A DNA stretch of 64,000 nt from Saccharopolyspora sp. NFXS83 (GCF_026241095.1 NZ_JAPFGB010000001.1:62001-126000); one strand, 5' to 3'; shown: positions 8,181 through 17,549, counted from the first letter of the stretch. Translations and numbers: made by a program. The notes: generated by a model from the sequence alone, not told the origin.

Positions 8181-9236
8181 TCAGCCCGCCTGCGGGATCC
8201 CCGCCGGGCGGTCCGCGCGGGTGCTGCGGGAGATGCGGCGCAGCACGTCCTTGATGTCGCGTTCGGTCACGTCGCGGTGCGTCACGAACCGGACGTTGCC
8301 GTCCATCGGCACCGCGAGGACCCCGATCTCCTGCAACCAGTCCAGGGTGAGCCGCACGTCCGGCACGGCGGCGAGCACGATGTTCGTCTGCGGCGCCGTG
8401 ATGTCCCAGCCGAGTTCGGTGAGGCCGTCCGCGAGCAGCTTCGCGTGCCGGTGGTCCGTCGCCAGCGCCGGGATCCGCTCCAGCGCCAGCAGCCCGGCCG
8501 CGGCGAGCACCCCGCCTTGGCGGACCCCGCCGCCGAGCATCTTGCGCACCCGCCGGGCCTCGGCGACGAAGTCGCTGGTGCCCGCCACCACGGAACCCAC
8601 CGGAGCGCCGAGCCCCTTGCTCAGGCACGCCTGCACCGTGTCGACCCCGACGGTCAACGCGGCCGGCGGCAGCTCCAGGGCCGTCGCGGCGTTCCAGATC
8701 CGCGCGCCGTCGAGGTGCACCCGCAACCCGCGGTCGCGGGCCGCCGCGGCGAGCTGGGCGTGCTCGTGCGGCGGGATGACGGCGCCGCCCGCGGCGTTGT
8801 GGGTGTTCTCCAGGCACAGCAGCGTGGTGTGCAGCGCGTCGTAGCGCCGGTCACCGCTTGCGTGCGCACGTACCGCGTCCGCGGTGGGACGCCCCGGACC
8901 GGCGTTCCAGTCGAGCGGTTCCGGCATGCCACCGGCGAGCCACGCGGCGGAGCCGAGCTCGTGGTGCAGCACGTGCGCGCCGCGCGGCGCGAGGAACCGG
9001 TCTCCTCTGCGGAGGTGGATCGAGAGGGCGATCAGGTTGCCCATCGTGCCGCTGGGCACCCACAGCGCGGCGGCCGTGCCCAGCAGCTGGGCTGCTTTCT
9101 CCTCCAGCGCGCGCATCGTGGGGTCGTGGTCCAGCACGTCGTCGCCGACCTCGGCGTCGGCCATCGCCGCCGCCATCCGCTTGTCGGGACGCGTGACCGT
9201 GTCGGAACGCAGATCTATGGATGCCGTTTTGGTCAC
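8181..9236 (-). CDS. Low-specificity L-threonine aldolase
   Basis: This 351-residue fold-type I PLP enzyme would cleave L-threonine/allo-threonine to glycine and acetaldehyde. It begins with the family hallmark I-D-L-R-S-D-T-V-T-R-P. It has G-D-D-V-L-D-H-D-P-T for the substrate loop, L-D-G-A-R-I-W-N and the lysine motif C-L-S-K-G-L-G-A-P. The GTG at 9236 is preferred because the conserved sequence follows directly; an ATG 18 bases further upstream is also in frame. It converges on the dehydratase with only 8 bases between stops and looks unrelated to that pathway. Confidence 0.86.
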   Translation of the reverse strand: MTKTASIDLRSDTVTRPDKRMAAAMADAEVGDDVLDHDPTMRALEEKAAQLLGTAAALWVPSGTMGNLIALSIHLRRGDRFLAPRGAHVLHHELGSAAWLAGGMPEPLDWNAGPGRPTADAVRAHASGDRRYDALHTTLLCLENTHNAAGGAVIPPHEHAQLAAAARDRGLRVHLDGARIWNAATALELPPAALTVGVDTVQACLSKGLGAPVGSVVAGTSDFVAEARRVRKMLGGGVRQGGVLAAAGLLALERIPALATDHRHAKLLADGLTELGWDITAPQTNIVLAAVPDVRLTLDWLQEIGVLAVPMDGNVRFVTHRDVTERDIKDVLRRISRSTRADRPAGIPQAG

Positions 9237-9254
9237 GAACCGATCACACCACAT

Positions 9255-9563
9255 CGGCGGGGGGTGGAGGCAACTGGTTGGGGGACACCGGTTGACCCGG
9301 ACGCGTTTCTTGCCCGTTCGTTCCGGGCACCGCGCGTTCGCCGATCCCCTGAACGGCCGATCGCCGACGACACCGCTGCGGTGGACGCTGAGCGCGGTGC
9401 TCCGACCGTGCGCACCGAGGCCGGGCGGATCCGGCGCAGGCTCTAAGGTTCCTCACGCGTGCGGCCGGTCCGAGGCGTCCGAGATCGAGGCCCGGCGGCA
9501 TGCAACCGTAGGGGCCGGAAGCACCGTCCCAGGAGTGCAAGCACGGACGAGCGGAGAGTCCGC
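9255..9563. other. Gene-free divergent promoter region, about 310 bases
   Basis: This stretch separates the leftward threonine aldolase from the rightward sigma-factor gene. I see no convincing coding sequence, hairpin or -10/-35 pair. It should hold both promoters. Confidence 0.4.
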
Positions 9564-10082
9564 GTGGACCAGCGCGAGGAGCAGGAGTTCGCGGAGTATT
9601 TCGCGGCTCGGCGGGAGGCGGTTCGTCGGATGGCGTACATGATGTGCGGTGACTGGCATCGCGCTGACGATCTCGCCCAGACCGCGTTCATCGCCTTGCA
9701 CCGCCACTGGCGCAAGGTGCGGGACAAGGGGGCGCTCGACGCGTACGTGCGGCGAACGCTCAGCCGAGCGGTGATCGACGAGTCCCGGCGCCCCTGGCGG
9801 CGGGAGCGGTTCACCGACGTGCTGCCGGACCGGCCGGCGGAGTCCGGTGCGGTCGACGACGGCATCGCGACCCGCCAGACGCTGGTCGCCGGTCTGCGCG
9901 AGGTTCCACCGAAGCAGCGGGCCGTCTTGGTGCTGCGATTCCTGGAGGGGCTCGACGTCGCCGGGGTCGCCGAGGTCATGAAGTGCAGCGAGGGCACCGT
10001 GAAGAGCCAATCGGCCCGTGGGCTGGAGGCGCTGCGGGAAGCCCTCGGCGGCCAACTCGACGATCTTCGATCGACGTCGTGA
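9564..10082 (+). CDS. ECF sigma factor, SigE-type family of actinobacteria
   Basis: This 172-residue sigma-70-like protein has region 2 at about residues 10-75 (Y-M-M-C-G-D-W-H-R-A-D-D-L-A-Q-T-A-F) and region 4 at about 110-165 (P-P-K-Q-R-A-V-L-V-L-R-F, then G-T-V-K-S-Q-S-A-R-G-L). Its length is that of the small ECF family common in Streptomyces and relatives. GTG 9564 is chosen over the in-frame ATG at 9459 because GGAGAG lies seven bases upstream and homology starts there. A membrane protein gene follows 13 bases later and may encode its partner. Confidence 0.85.
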   Translation: MDQREEQEFAEYFAARREAVRRMAYMMCGDWHRADDLAQTAFIALHRHWRKVRDKGALDAYVRRTLSRAVIDESRRPWRRERFTDVLPDRPAESGAVDDGIATRQTLVAGLREVPPKQRAVLVLRFLEGLDVAGVAEVMKCSEGTVKSQSARGLEALREALGGQLDDLRSTS

Positions 10083-10095
10083 GGAGGTGCGGCAA

Positions 10096-10782
10096 GTGAA
10101 CGAGGCAGAGCTGGAGCAGCTGTTCCAGAACGCGGCGCGCGGCGCTCCCGAGGCGTCGTTCGACGAGCAGGACGTGCTGCGCGGATCACGCCGGGTCACG
10201 GCGCGCCGCCGCACGGCGCTCGCCGGCGGCTCGCTGGTCGCCGCGGCCGTGCTGGTCGGCGGGGTCGGTGTGGGCACCGGCCTGTTCGGCCAGTCCGGCG
10301 CCCCGGTGGCGCAGGCCCCCGCGACGCCGACGCAGTCCCCGATGGCGTTGCCGCAGGCACCGGCCGATCCGAAGTCGGCGCCCGCCACGCCCCGCTCCGG
10401 GCCGATCTCCCTGGGCGACCCGGTCGCGGGCGGCGAGTGCGGCCCGGCGGACTCGGAGCTGGCGAGCGCCCTGTCGGAGCGGCTCCCGGAGGCCAGGGGC
10501 ACGCAGCCGACCGGCGCCGACGGGTCCTGTCCGATCGGTGCGAAGACCGCCGCCGTCGTGATCCGGGAAGGTCAGGCGTCGGGCAAGGTCGCGGTGCTGG
10601 TCAGCCCGACGGGCGCGAAGCCCGCCGCCGCGACCGGGCGGGCGCCGAACACCGCCGTGGTGGAGGTGCCGACGCGCAGCGGCCGGACGTTGACGGTGCT
10701 CAGCGAACCGAAGGGCGCGGAGCACGCCCCGTACGCCGACCGGCTCCAGGAGATCGCCGACACCTTGGCCCCTCGGTTCTAG
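10096..10782 (+). CDS. Single-pass membrane protein, possible anti-sigma partner
   Basis: This 228-residue protein has a charged N-terminal region of about 45 residues, one transmembrane helix (T-A-L-A-G-G-S-L-V-A-A-A-V-L-V-G-G-V), a Pro/Ala linker and an extracytoplasmic C-terminal part with two Cys (E-C-G-P and S-C-P-I-G) that could pair. The GTG at 10096 has GAGGAGG eight bases upstream. The gene follows the sigma factor within 13 bases, so the two are almost certainly co-transcribed. An anti-sigma role is suggested only by position and topology; I see no ZAS zinc motif. Confidence 0.78.
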   Translation: MNEAELEQLFQNAARGAPEASFDEQDVLRGSRRVTARRRTALAGGSLVAAAVLVGGVGVGTGLFGQSGAPVAQAPATPTQSPMALPQAPADPKSAPATPRSGPISLGDPVAGGECGPADSELASALSERLPEARGTQPTGADGSCPIGAKTAAVVIREGQASGKVAVLVSPTGAKPAAATGRAPNTAVVEVPTRSGRTLTVLSEPKGAEHAPYADRLQEIADTLAPRF

Positions 10783-10880
10783 GAGCGCTTCGGTACCCGT
10801 GACGGTGTGGGTCGTTCCCGCACTGTCGCGAGAAGTCGAGCCGCCCGAACGGGGCGAACCCCTCGGTTCTGGCCGCGGCA

Positions 10881-10900
10881 CCCTGGCTGAGCGGCCAGGG
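10881..10900. terminator. Hairpin between convergent genes
   Basis: CCCTGGC at 10881-10887 pairs perfectly with GCCAGGG at 10894-10900 around a six-base loop. It lies between the membrane-protein stop (10782) and the TetR stop (10923) and could terminate both. No T-run follows, as is usual in this genome. Confidence 0.5.
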
Positions 10901-10922
10901 GGACCCTCAGATGGGCGACCGG

Positions 10923-11504
10923 TCAGGCGAGTTTGCGGCGGAGCATGCGGCGGGCCGCGGAGCGGGGGTCCGGGTCGCTCTCGATGAGGGCGTTCACCAC
11001 GGCGCCGTCGACGAGCGCGATCAGCTCCAGCAGGCGTTCCCGGTCGACCGGCATGCCGCTGCGGGCGAGGATCTCGGAGAGCAGTTCGTGCAGCTCGCCG
11101 CTGAGCTCCCGCATCAGCGGCGCCAGGTACGGCCGCCGCGGCGAGCCCACGAGCCGTTCGTAGCGCAGCAGCACCGGCTTCGTCCCGCCTTCCCGCGACT
11201 CGTGGCCGAGCAGCAGGTCCAGCAGCAGGTCGGTCACCACGTCCACCGTGCGCAGCTCGTCGGCGAGCTCGTCCAGCCGGGCGCGGCCGGTGGCGAGTTC
11301 GGCCCGGCCCTCGTGCTCCACCGCCGCCGCGACGAGGTCGTCGAGCGAGGTGAAGTAGTAGGTGGTGGACGCGAGGGGCAGCCCGGCCCGCTCCGCCACG
11401 GCGCGGTGGCGCACCGCTTCGAGCCCGCCTTCGGAGAGCAACTCCGCCGCCGCCTCGACCAGAGCCTGGCGGCGGCGCTCGCCCTTCGGGGTGGCCGCTG
11501 TCAT
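10923..11504 (-). CDS. TetR-family transcriptional regulator
   Basis: This 193-residue protein has a TetR DNA-binding domain at about residues 10-60 (A-L-V-E-A-A-A-E-L-L-S-E-G-G, A-V-A-E-R-A-G-L, T-T-Y-Y-F-T-S-L-D-D-L) and a helical ligand domain. The ATG at 11504 starts the conserved region. It lies 63 bases downstream of the two-gene ABC exporter on the same strand, so it is probably its local regulator, with a lipophilic drug or metabolite as inducer (inference). Confidence 0.84.
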   Translation of the reverse strand: MTAATPKGERRRQALVEAAAELLSEGGLEAVRHRAVAERAGLPLASTTYYFTSLDDLVAAAVEHEGRAELATGRARLDELADELRTVDVVTDLLLDLLLGHESREGGTKPVLLRYERLVGSPRRPYLAPLMRELSGELHELLSEILARSGMPVDRERLLELIALVDGAVVNALIESDPDPRSAARRMLRRKLA

Positions 11505-11567
11505 GACCGCTGATCCTAGGAGCGCCGTCGGGCCCGGTGCCGGTCAGGTGACGACGGCGACCTGGCG

Positions 11568-13310
11568 CTACTCGCCGAAGGCGGTGCGGTGCAGCGCAGC
11601 GTAGGAGCCGTCGGCGGCCAGCAGGTCCCGGTGCGCGCCGAGCTCCACGACGCGCCCGCCGTCGAGCACCGCGACCCGGTCGGCGGTGCGCGCGGTGTGC
11701 AGCCGGTGCGCGATGGCGATCACCGTGCGGCCCGCCAGCAGCGTCGACAGCGACCGTTCCAGCTCCCGCGAGCTGTCCCCGTCGAGCAGCGAGGTCGCCT
11801 CGTCGAGCACGAGCGTGTGCGGGTCGGCCAGCACCACCCGCGCCAGCGCGAGCTGCTGCGCCACGGCCGCGGGCACCGGGTGGCCGCCGGAGCCGACGAC
11901 GGTGTCCAGCCCGTCCGGCAGCCGCCGCGCCCAGTCCGCGGCGCCGACCGTGTCCAGCGCGTCGAGCAGTTCCGCGTCCCGCCACTCCCGCGCTTCCGGC
12001 AGCGAGAGGTTGTCCCGCAGGCTCGCGGTGAACACGTGGTGCTCCTGGGTGAGCAGCACGACCTCCCGCCGGGTGCGGGCGGTGGGCATCGTCGTGATCT
12101 CCACGTCGCCGAACGCCACCGAACCGGAGTCGGGGGCGCTGACCCCGGCGATGAGCCGCCCGAGCGTGGACTTGCCCGCCCCGGACGGACCGACGATCAC
12201 CAGCCGCTCCCCGGCGGGCACGCGCAGGTCGATGCCGTGCAGGATCTCGCGGCCCGCGCGGTAGGAGAACCGCACGTCGCGCAGCACCAGGTCGTGCCCG
12301 GCTCCGCGCGGCGCCGGGTCCTGCGGGGCGCGTTCGGGCGGCGATTCCGGCACGCCGAGGATGCGGCTCAGCGCGGCGTGGCCGAGCTGCATCTCCTCCA
12401 GCCACGCGAAGAGCTCAGCCAGCGGAGCCGACAGCGTCGCCGCGTACAGCACGACGGTGGTCACCGTGCCGAGCTCGGCCCAGCCCGCCTGGTAGCTCCA
12501 GCCGCCGAGCAGCAGGATCGCCGCGATCGGCAGCACGTAGGCCAGTTCCAGCGTCGGAAGGAACACCGACAGCAGCGTGCGGTGCCGCTTCTCGCCGTCG
12601 ATGGCCCGTTCCACGACCTGGTCGTTGTGCGCGCGGCGCCGTTCGGCGAGCCGCAGCGAGTCGATGGTGCGGGCGCCGCGCACGGTCTCGTGGATGTTGG
12701 ACTGCACCCCGGCCCAGTCCTGCAGCAGCCTGCTGATCGTCGTCGCGGCGCGCGGGAAGTACCACCGGCTCACGGCCACCAGCAGCGGCACCGCGACGAG
12801 CATCCCGCAGGCGAGCAGCGGCGAGGTGATGAGCATCGCGACGGTGGTGAGCGCGATGGTGAGCACGGCCGCCGTCAGCTCCGGCGCGGCTTCGCGGACG
12901 GTGAAGTCGAGCCGGTCCACGTCGGCCGTGGAGCGGCTGAGCAGGTCGCCGGTGCCCGCGTCCTCCACGGTGCCCAGCGGCAGCCGCAGCGCGCGGGCCA
13001 CCACGTCCTCCCGGACTTCGGCGAGCACGGACTCGCCGAACACGGCGGCGCGCAGCCGGGCGGCGCGGGCCAGCAGCGCGTGCACCACCAGCACCGCGAG
13101 GAACCCGCCCGCGAGCGCGTCCACCCGCCACGCGTCGGTGCCCGCGGACACGGAGTCGACCAGCCGCCCGAGCAGTTGCGGGCCGATCAGCCCGACCACC
13201 GTGGTCAGCCCGAACAGCAGCATCACCAGGGTGAACTCGCGGCGGTGCGCGGCCCCGGTGCGCCGCAGCCAGCGCAGCACCTCGGTCCGGTCGGCCAGCG
13301 GCAGGCTCAC
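11568..13310 (-). CDS. ABC exporter half-transporter B (intact Walker A, degenerate signature)
   Basis: This 580-residue fusion has about six transmembrane helices (residues 30-310) and an ATPase domain (about 350-580). Walker A G-P-S-G-A-G-K-S, Q-loop L-L-T-Q-E-H, Walker B L-V-L-D-E-A-T and H-loop I-A-H-R are intact. The expected LSGGQ is replaced by a V-P-A-A-V-A-Q sequence. GTG 13310 is the true start because it overlaps the TGA of the upstream half-transporter (GTGA) and has GGAGG just upstream; a much longer open frame further upstream is only a shadow. It should form a heterodimer with the neighbour. Confidence 0.88.
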   Translation of the reverse strand: MSLPLADRTEVLRWLRRTGAAHRREFTLVMLLFGLTTVVGLIGPQLLGRLVDSVSAGTDAWRVDALAGGFLAVLVVHALLARAARLRAAVFGESVLAEVREDVVARALRLPLGTVEDAGTGDLLSRSTADVDRLDFTVREAAPELTAAVLTIALTTVAMLITSPLLACGMLVAVPLLVAVSRWYFPRAATTISRLLQDWAGVQSNIHETVRGARTIDSLRLAERRRAHNDQVVERAIDGEKRHRTLLSVFLPTLELAYVLPIAAILLLGGWSYQAGWAELGTVTTVVLYAATLSAPLAELFAWLEEMQLGHAALSRILGVPESPPERAPQDPAPRGAGHDLVLRDVRFSYRAGREILHGIDLRVPAGERLVIVGPSGAGKSTLGRLIAGVSAPDSGSVAFGDVEITTMPTARTRREVVLLTQEHHVFTASLRDNLSLPEAREWRDAELLDALDTVGAADWARRLPDGLDTVVGSGGHPVPAAVAQQLALARVVLADPHTLVLDEATSLLDGDSSRELERSLSTLLAGRTVIAIAHRLHTARTADRVAVLDGGRVVELGAHRDLLAADGSYAALHRTAFGE

Positions 13311-14890
13311 TGCGCTCCTCCCGTCACGCGCAGCGCCCGGTCGGCCGTCGCGTGCCACAGCGGGCTCTGGGTGAGCACGATCGTCGTGCGGCCTTTGCGC
13401 AGGTCCCGGACTCGGCGCACGATGCGCGCCTCGGTGTGCGCGTCGACGGCGGAGGTCGGCTCGTCGAGCACCAGCACGTCGGCGTCGCTGCACAACGCCC
13501 GCGCCAGCAGCAGGCGCTGGCGTTGCCCGCCGGACAGCGAGCGGGCTTGTTCGGTGAGCACGCCGTCGGCGGGCAGCGCGTCGAGCACGTCGTCGGCGTC
13601 GGCGGCGTGCAGCGCGGTTTCGACCAGCACCGCGGACCCCAGGTCGAGCCCGGCGTGGACCGGCCCGGCGAACAGCAGGTCCTGGTTGTGCGCCAGCACG
13701 ATCCGCTCCCGCAGCGCGGCGATCGCGACCTCGTCGAGCGGGACGTCCCCGGCGTGCACCCGGCCGTCGGAGGTGTGCCGGGCGAGCCGTTCCGCCAGCG
13801 CCTCCCCGTCCCCGCCGGCGTCGATGGCGGTGAGTTCGCCCGCTCCGGCGCGGGCGCCGGTGCGCTCGTCGACCAGCGCGAGCGGTCCGAGGGGCAGCGC
13901 GCGCGGTTCCGGCGGGTCGGCGGGTTCCGGGCGCAGCCGGAGCAGCCCGCACGCCCGGTTCGCCGCGACCACGGCGGCGGCGAAGGTGCTCGCCGCCTCG
14001 GTGGCCGTGCGCACCGGGATCACCAGGAAGCTGGACACGCCGTAGAACGCGACGAGCTCGCCGACGCTGATCGCGCCGCTCAGCGCCATCCGCGCGCCCA
14101 GCCAGGTGACGAGCACCGTCACCAGTCCGGGCAGCAGGATCTCGGCGCCCGCCAGCCACGCGGTGATCCGCCCGGCGGCGACTCCCGCGGCGCGCACCTC
14201 GCGGCTCGCGGCGACGAACCGGGCGTGGAACCGGGCTTCGCCGCCGATGCCGCGCAGGATGCGCAGGCCGGACACGATGTCCGCGGCCAGCGTGTTGAGG
14301 CCGGTCAGGTTCTCGCGCTGGGCTTCCTCGCGCTGGCGCAGCGGGCGCAGCAGTGGGCCGATGCCCAGCGTCGCCAGCGGCACTCCGATCAGCGCGACCG
14401 CGCCCATCAGCGGGGAGATCGTGATCAGCGCGGCGGCGGCGACGAGGAACGCGACGATGGCGCCGGTGAGCCTGGCCAGCACCTCGAACGCCTTGCCCAC
14501 CTGGTAGATGTCGGAGGAGCCGACGGCCACGACCTCACCTGTGCGGACCCGCCGGGTGAGTGTGCCGCCGAGCCCCGCCACGTGGTGCAGCACCGCGCGT
14601 TCCGCGGTGCCGGTGCCGTGCAGCCACAGCGTGTGCGCCGTCCAGCCGAGCGCCGCCGCGCCCAGGGCCTGGACGAGCCCGAGCCCCAGCACCACCAGCA
14701 CCCACCAGAGCAGCGCCGAACCGTCCCGGTTCGCGATGCCCGCGTCCAGCGCCCGGCCGATGACCAGCGGCAGCACCGCGGTCGGCAGCAGCCACGCCGA
14801 TCCGGTGAGGGGCGCGAGCACGAGCAGTCCGGGCCGGTCGCGCAGCAGCGACCACAGGAAGCGGACCGGGCCGCGCGCGTCGGGAGTCAT
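13307..14890 (-). CDS. ABC exporter half-transporter A (intact signature, no Walker A)
   Basis: This 527-residue protein has the same membrane-plus-ATPase layout as its partner, but the ATPase domain is eroded at other places. Walker A is missing: E-L-T-A-I-D-A-G-G-D-G-E stands where G-x-x-G-x-G-K-S should be. The H-loop reads V-L-T-Q-S-P-L without His. The signature L-S-G-G-Q-R-Q-R and Walker B V-L-V-L-D-E-P-T are canonical. The ATG at 14890 starts it, and its TGA overlaps the next gene's GTG. Together the two make one working ATP site and one site with no conserved catalytic element. Substrate unknown. Confidence 0.87.
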   Translation of the reverse strand: MTPDARGPVRFLWSLLRDRPGLLVLAPLTGSAWLLPTAVLPLVIGRALDAGIANRDGSALLWWVLVVLGLGLVQALGAAALGWTAHTLWLHGTGTAERAVLHHVAGLGGTLTRRVRTGEVVAVGSSDIYQVGKAFEVLARLTGAIVAFLVAAAALITISPLMGAVALIGVPLATLGIGPLLRPLRQREEAQRENLTGLNTLAADIVSGLRILRGIGGEARFHARFVAASREVRAAGVAAGRITAWLAGAEILLPGLVTVLVTWLGARMALSGAISVGELVAFYGVSSFLVIPVRTATEAASTFAAAVVAANRACGLLRLRPEPADPPEPRALPLGPLALVDERTGARAGAGELTAIDAGGDGEALAERLARHTSDGRVHAGDVPLDEVAIAALRERIVLAHNQDLLFAGPVHAGLDLGSAVLVETALHAADADDVLDALPADGVLTEQARSLSGGQRQRLLLARALCSDADVLVLDEPTSAVDAHTEARIVRRVRDLRKGRTTIVLTQSPLWHATADRALRVTGGAQ

Positions 14891-15019
14891 GGCGTCCCGA
14901 AACTAGCCCGCCCCCGACGCCGGAGGCGACCGCTTTTCCGCGCACCTCACATCCGCGAACCGGGATCGCGGGAGGCGCGAGCGCCGGAGCTCCGGGGCCG
15001 GGAAGTATCCTGGCCAGCC

Positions 15020-16450
15020 GTGACGGTCAAGCCCCACCTCCCGAACGTGCTCGCCCACCGCTACGCCTCGCCGGAGCTGGTCGAGCTGTGGTCCCCGCAG
15101 CACAAGGTCGTGCTGGAACGCCAGCTGTGGCTGGCGGTGCTGCGCGCCCAGGCCGATCTCGGCGTCGACGTGCCGGACGGCGCGGTCGCCGACTACGAGC
15201 GCGTCATCGACCAGGTCGACCTGGATTCGATCGCCGAACGCGAGCGACAGACCCGGCACGACGTGAAGGCCCGGATCGAGGAGTTCAACGCCCTCGCCGG
15301 CCACGAGCACGTGCACAAGGGCATGACCTCCCGGGACCTCACCGAGAACGTCGAGCAGCTGCAGGTCCGCCGCAGCCTGGAGCACGTGCGCGACCGCGTC
15401 GTCGCGGTGCTGGCCCGGCTCGCGCGGTTGGCGGCCGAGCACGGCGAGCTCGTCGTGGCGGGCCGTTCGCACAACGTCGCGGCGCAGGCCACGACGCTGG
15501 GCAAGCGCTTCGCGACGGCCGCCGACGAGCTGCTCGTCGCGTTCGGGCGGGTCGAGGACCTGCTGGCGCGCTACCCGCTGCGCGGCGTCAAGGGCCCGGT
15601 CGGCACGTCGCAGGACATGCTGGACCTGCTCGGTGACGCCGGGAAGCTCGCAGAGCTGGAGGGCCGCGTCGCCGAGCACCTCGGGTTCGGGAAGGTCCTC
15701 ACCAGCGTCGGCCAGGTGTACCCGCGGTCGCTGGACTTCGAGGTGCTGACCGCGTTGTCGCAGCTGGCGGCGGCGCCGTCCTCGGTGGCGAAGACGATCC
15801 GGCTGATGGCGGGCCACGAGCTGGTCACCGAGGGCTTCCAGCCCGGCCAGGTCGGTTCGAGCGCCATGCCGCACAAGATGAACACCCGTTCCTGCGAGCG
15901 CGTCAACGGCCTGTCCGTGGTGCTGCGCGGGTACGTGTCGATGGGCGGCGAGCTGGCCGGGGACCAGTGGAACGAGGGCGACGTGTCGTGCTCGGTGGTG
16001 CGTCGCATCGCGCTGCCGGACGCGTTCTTCGCGTTCGACGGGCTGCTGGAGACGTTCCTGACGGTGCTCGACGAGTTCGGCGCCTACCCGGCCGTGGTCG
16101 CCCGCGAGCTGGACCGCTACCTGCCGTTCCTGGCGACGACGAAGGTCCTGATGGCCGCCGTGCGCGCCGGCGTGGGCCGCGAGACGGCGCACGAGGCGAT
16201 CAAGGAGAACGCGGTCGCGGTCGCGCTGGCCATGCGGGAGCAGGGCATCGAGCGCAACGACCTGCTGGCCCGGCTCGCCGCCGACGACCGGCTGCCGCTG
16301 GACGAGGCGGACCTGGAGGGGCTGCTCGCCGACCGCCTGTCGTTCACCGGCGCCGCCTCCGACCAGGTGAACGCCGTCGTCGCCGCGGTGGACGAGGTCG
16401 TGGCCCGCTACCCGGAGGCCGCGAAGTACACCCCGTCGCCGATCCTCTGA
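15020..16450 (+). CDS. purB: Adenylosuccinate lyase
   Basis: This 476-residue enzyme catalyses two fumarate eliminations: SAICAR to AICAR, and adenylosuccinate to AMP. It shows the fumarase-superfamily signature G-S-S-A-M-P-H-K-M-N, the substrate segment K-G-P-V-G-T-S-Q-D-M and the H-K-G-M-T-S-R-D-L-T-E-N block with the catalytic region. GTG 15020 begins the conserved sequence; the open frame extends far upstream only because of high GC. It is followed 111 bases later by purC, with a strong hairpin between. Confidence 0.94.
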   Translation: MTVKPHLPNVLAHRYASPELVELWSPQHKVVLERQLWLAVLRAQADLGVDVPDGAVADYERVIDQVDLDSIAERERQTRHDVKARIEEFNALAGHEHVHKGMTSRDLTENVEQLQVRRSLEHVRDRVVAVLARLARLAAEHGELVVAGRSHNVAAQATTLGKRFATAADELLVAFGRVEDLLARYPLRGVKGPVGTSQDMLDLLGDAGKLAELEGRVAEHLGFGKVLTSVGQVYPRSLDFEVLTALSQLAAAPSSVAKTIRLMAGHELVTEGFQPGQVGSSAMPHKMNTRSCERVNGLSVVLRGYVSMGGELAGDQWNEGDVSCSVVRRIALPDAFFAFDGLLETFLTVLDEFGAYPAVVARELDRYLPFLATTKVLMAAVRAGVGRETAHEAIKENAVAVALAMREQGIERNDLLARLAADDRLPLDEADLEGLLADRLSFTGAASDQVNAVVAAVDEVVARYPEAAKYTPSPIL

Positions 16451-16469
16451 CCATCAGATGAGGACTCGC

Positions 16470-16505
16470 GCGGCCCGGTCACCCGGTCTCGGGTGACCGG
16501 GCCGC
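16470..16505. terminator. Perfect 16-bp hairpin between purB and purC
   Basis: A 16-base arm beginning GCGGCCCGGTCACCCG pairs perfectly with its complement across a GTCT loop. It starts 20 bases after the purB stop and ends 57 bases before the purC start. It is either a purB terminator or an attenuating element within a purBC transcript; no T-run follows. Confidence 0.7.
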
Positions 16506-16561
16506 GTCACGTCCGCACGCCCGGTCGTCGCCGGTCAGGGGCGGTGGGAGAGAATCGGCGC

Positions 16562-17449
16562 GTGGTCGCACTCTCCGATTACCCGCAGATCGCCGCGGGC
16601 AAGGTTCGCCAGCTGCACGCCGTGGACGACGAGCACCTGCTGATGGTGGCGTCGGACCGCATCTCGGCCTACGACCACGTGCTGGACACCCCCATCCCGG
16701 ACAAGGGCCGGGTGCTCACGGCGATGAGCGTGTTCTGGTTCGACCTGCTCGCCGACGTGGTGCCGAACCACGTCGTGGCCGCCGACGACCCGCGGATCCC
16801 CGCCGAGGTGCGCGGTCGCGCGCTGCTGGTGCGCAGGCTGGAGATGCTGCCGGTGGAGTGCGTCGCGCGCGGCTACCTCACCGGTTCCGGCTTGGTCGAC
16901 CACCGCGCCACGGGCGCGGTGTGCGGCGTCGAGTTGCCGGGCGGTCTCACCGAGGCCTCGAAGCTGCCGGAGCCGATCTTCACCCCGGCGACGAAGGCGG
17001 AGCTGGGCGCGCACGACGAGAACGTCAGCTTCGACGCCGTCGCCGCCGAGGTCGGCCGGGAGCGCGCCGAGCAGCTGCGGGAACTCACCCTGCGGGTGTA
17101 CGCGCGCGCCGCGGAGCACGCGGAGAGCCGCGGCGTGATCCTCGCCGACACCAAGTTCGAGTTCGGCCTGGGCGCGGACGGCTTGGTGCTGGGCGACGAG
17201 GTCCTCACCCCGGATTCGTCCCGGTTCTGGCCCGCCGACGGCCACGAGCCGGGCCGGGTGCAGCCGTCGTTCGACAAGCAGTACGTGCGGAACTGGCTGA
17301 CGTCACCGGAGTCCGGGTGGGACCGGGCCGCCGACACGCCCCCGCCGCCGTTGCCGGAGGACGTCGTCGCCGCCACCCGCGCCCGCTACGTCGAGGCCTA
17401 CGAGCGCATCACCGGCCGCGACCTCGCGGACTGGCCGTCGCCCGCCTGA
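16562..17449 (+). CDS. purC: Phosphoribosylaminoimidazole-succinocarboxamide synthase (SAICAR synthetase)
   Basis: This 295-residue cytosolic enzyme joins CAIR and aspartate with ATP to give SAICAR, the substrate of PurB. Hallmarks are G-K-V-R-Q-L at the ATP loop, [27 protein letters not shown] and A-D-T-K-F-E-F-G. The length is that of the long actinobacterial/eukaryal-type PurC. GTG 16562 is chosen because homology begins immediately after it. Confidence 0.94.
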   Translation: MVALSDYPQIAAGKVRQLHAVDDEHLLMVASDRISAYDHVLDTPIPDKGRVLTAMSVFWFDLLADVVPNHVVAADDPRIPAEVRGRALLVRRLEMLPVECVARGYLTGSGLVDHRATGAVCGVELPGGLTEASKLPEPIFTPATKAELGAHDENVSFDAVAAEVGRERAEQLRELTLRVYARAAEHAESRGVILADTKFEFGLGADGLVLGDEVLTPDSSRFWPADGHEPGRVQPSFDKQYVRNWLTSPESGWDRAADTPPPPLPEDVVAATRARYVEAYERITGRDLADWPSPA

Positions 17450-17481
17450 CAGGTTCGCGCGCATCGGCCTTGGTTCCGCGT

Positions 17482-17549
17482 CCTGTCAGCGGCGGAGCCG
17501 CTGAGGTTCCGCCACCCGACCCGCTGCGCGGGCCGTTCGCAGAACGCGG
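17482..17549 (-). repeat. Dispersed intergenic repeat, copy A
   Basis: Read on the minus strand this carries CGCGTTCTGC, then GGTCGGGTGGCGGAAC, then AGCGGCTCCGCC. The same three blocks in the same order occur at 46531-46603, and the first two in diverged form at 41531-41570. All copies lie just downstream of a stop codon and contain no gene. Confidence 0.65.

Noticed and set aside
10186-12405. A 739-codon open frame on the minus strand.
   Set aside because: It crosses the sigma partner, a TetR gene and an exporter gene, has Arg/Ala/Gly-rich non-protein composition, and is a GC-driven shadow. The same applies to the very long frames at 30928-33498 (plus) and 30992-33835 (minus).
13352-15019. 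A long N-terminal extension of purB in the same frame.
   Set aside because: The extension is low-complexity shadow antisense to the ABC exporter. PurB homology begins at the GTG at 15020.
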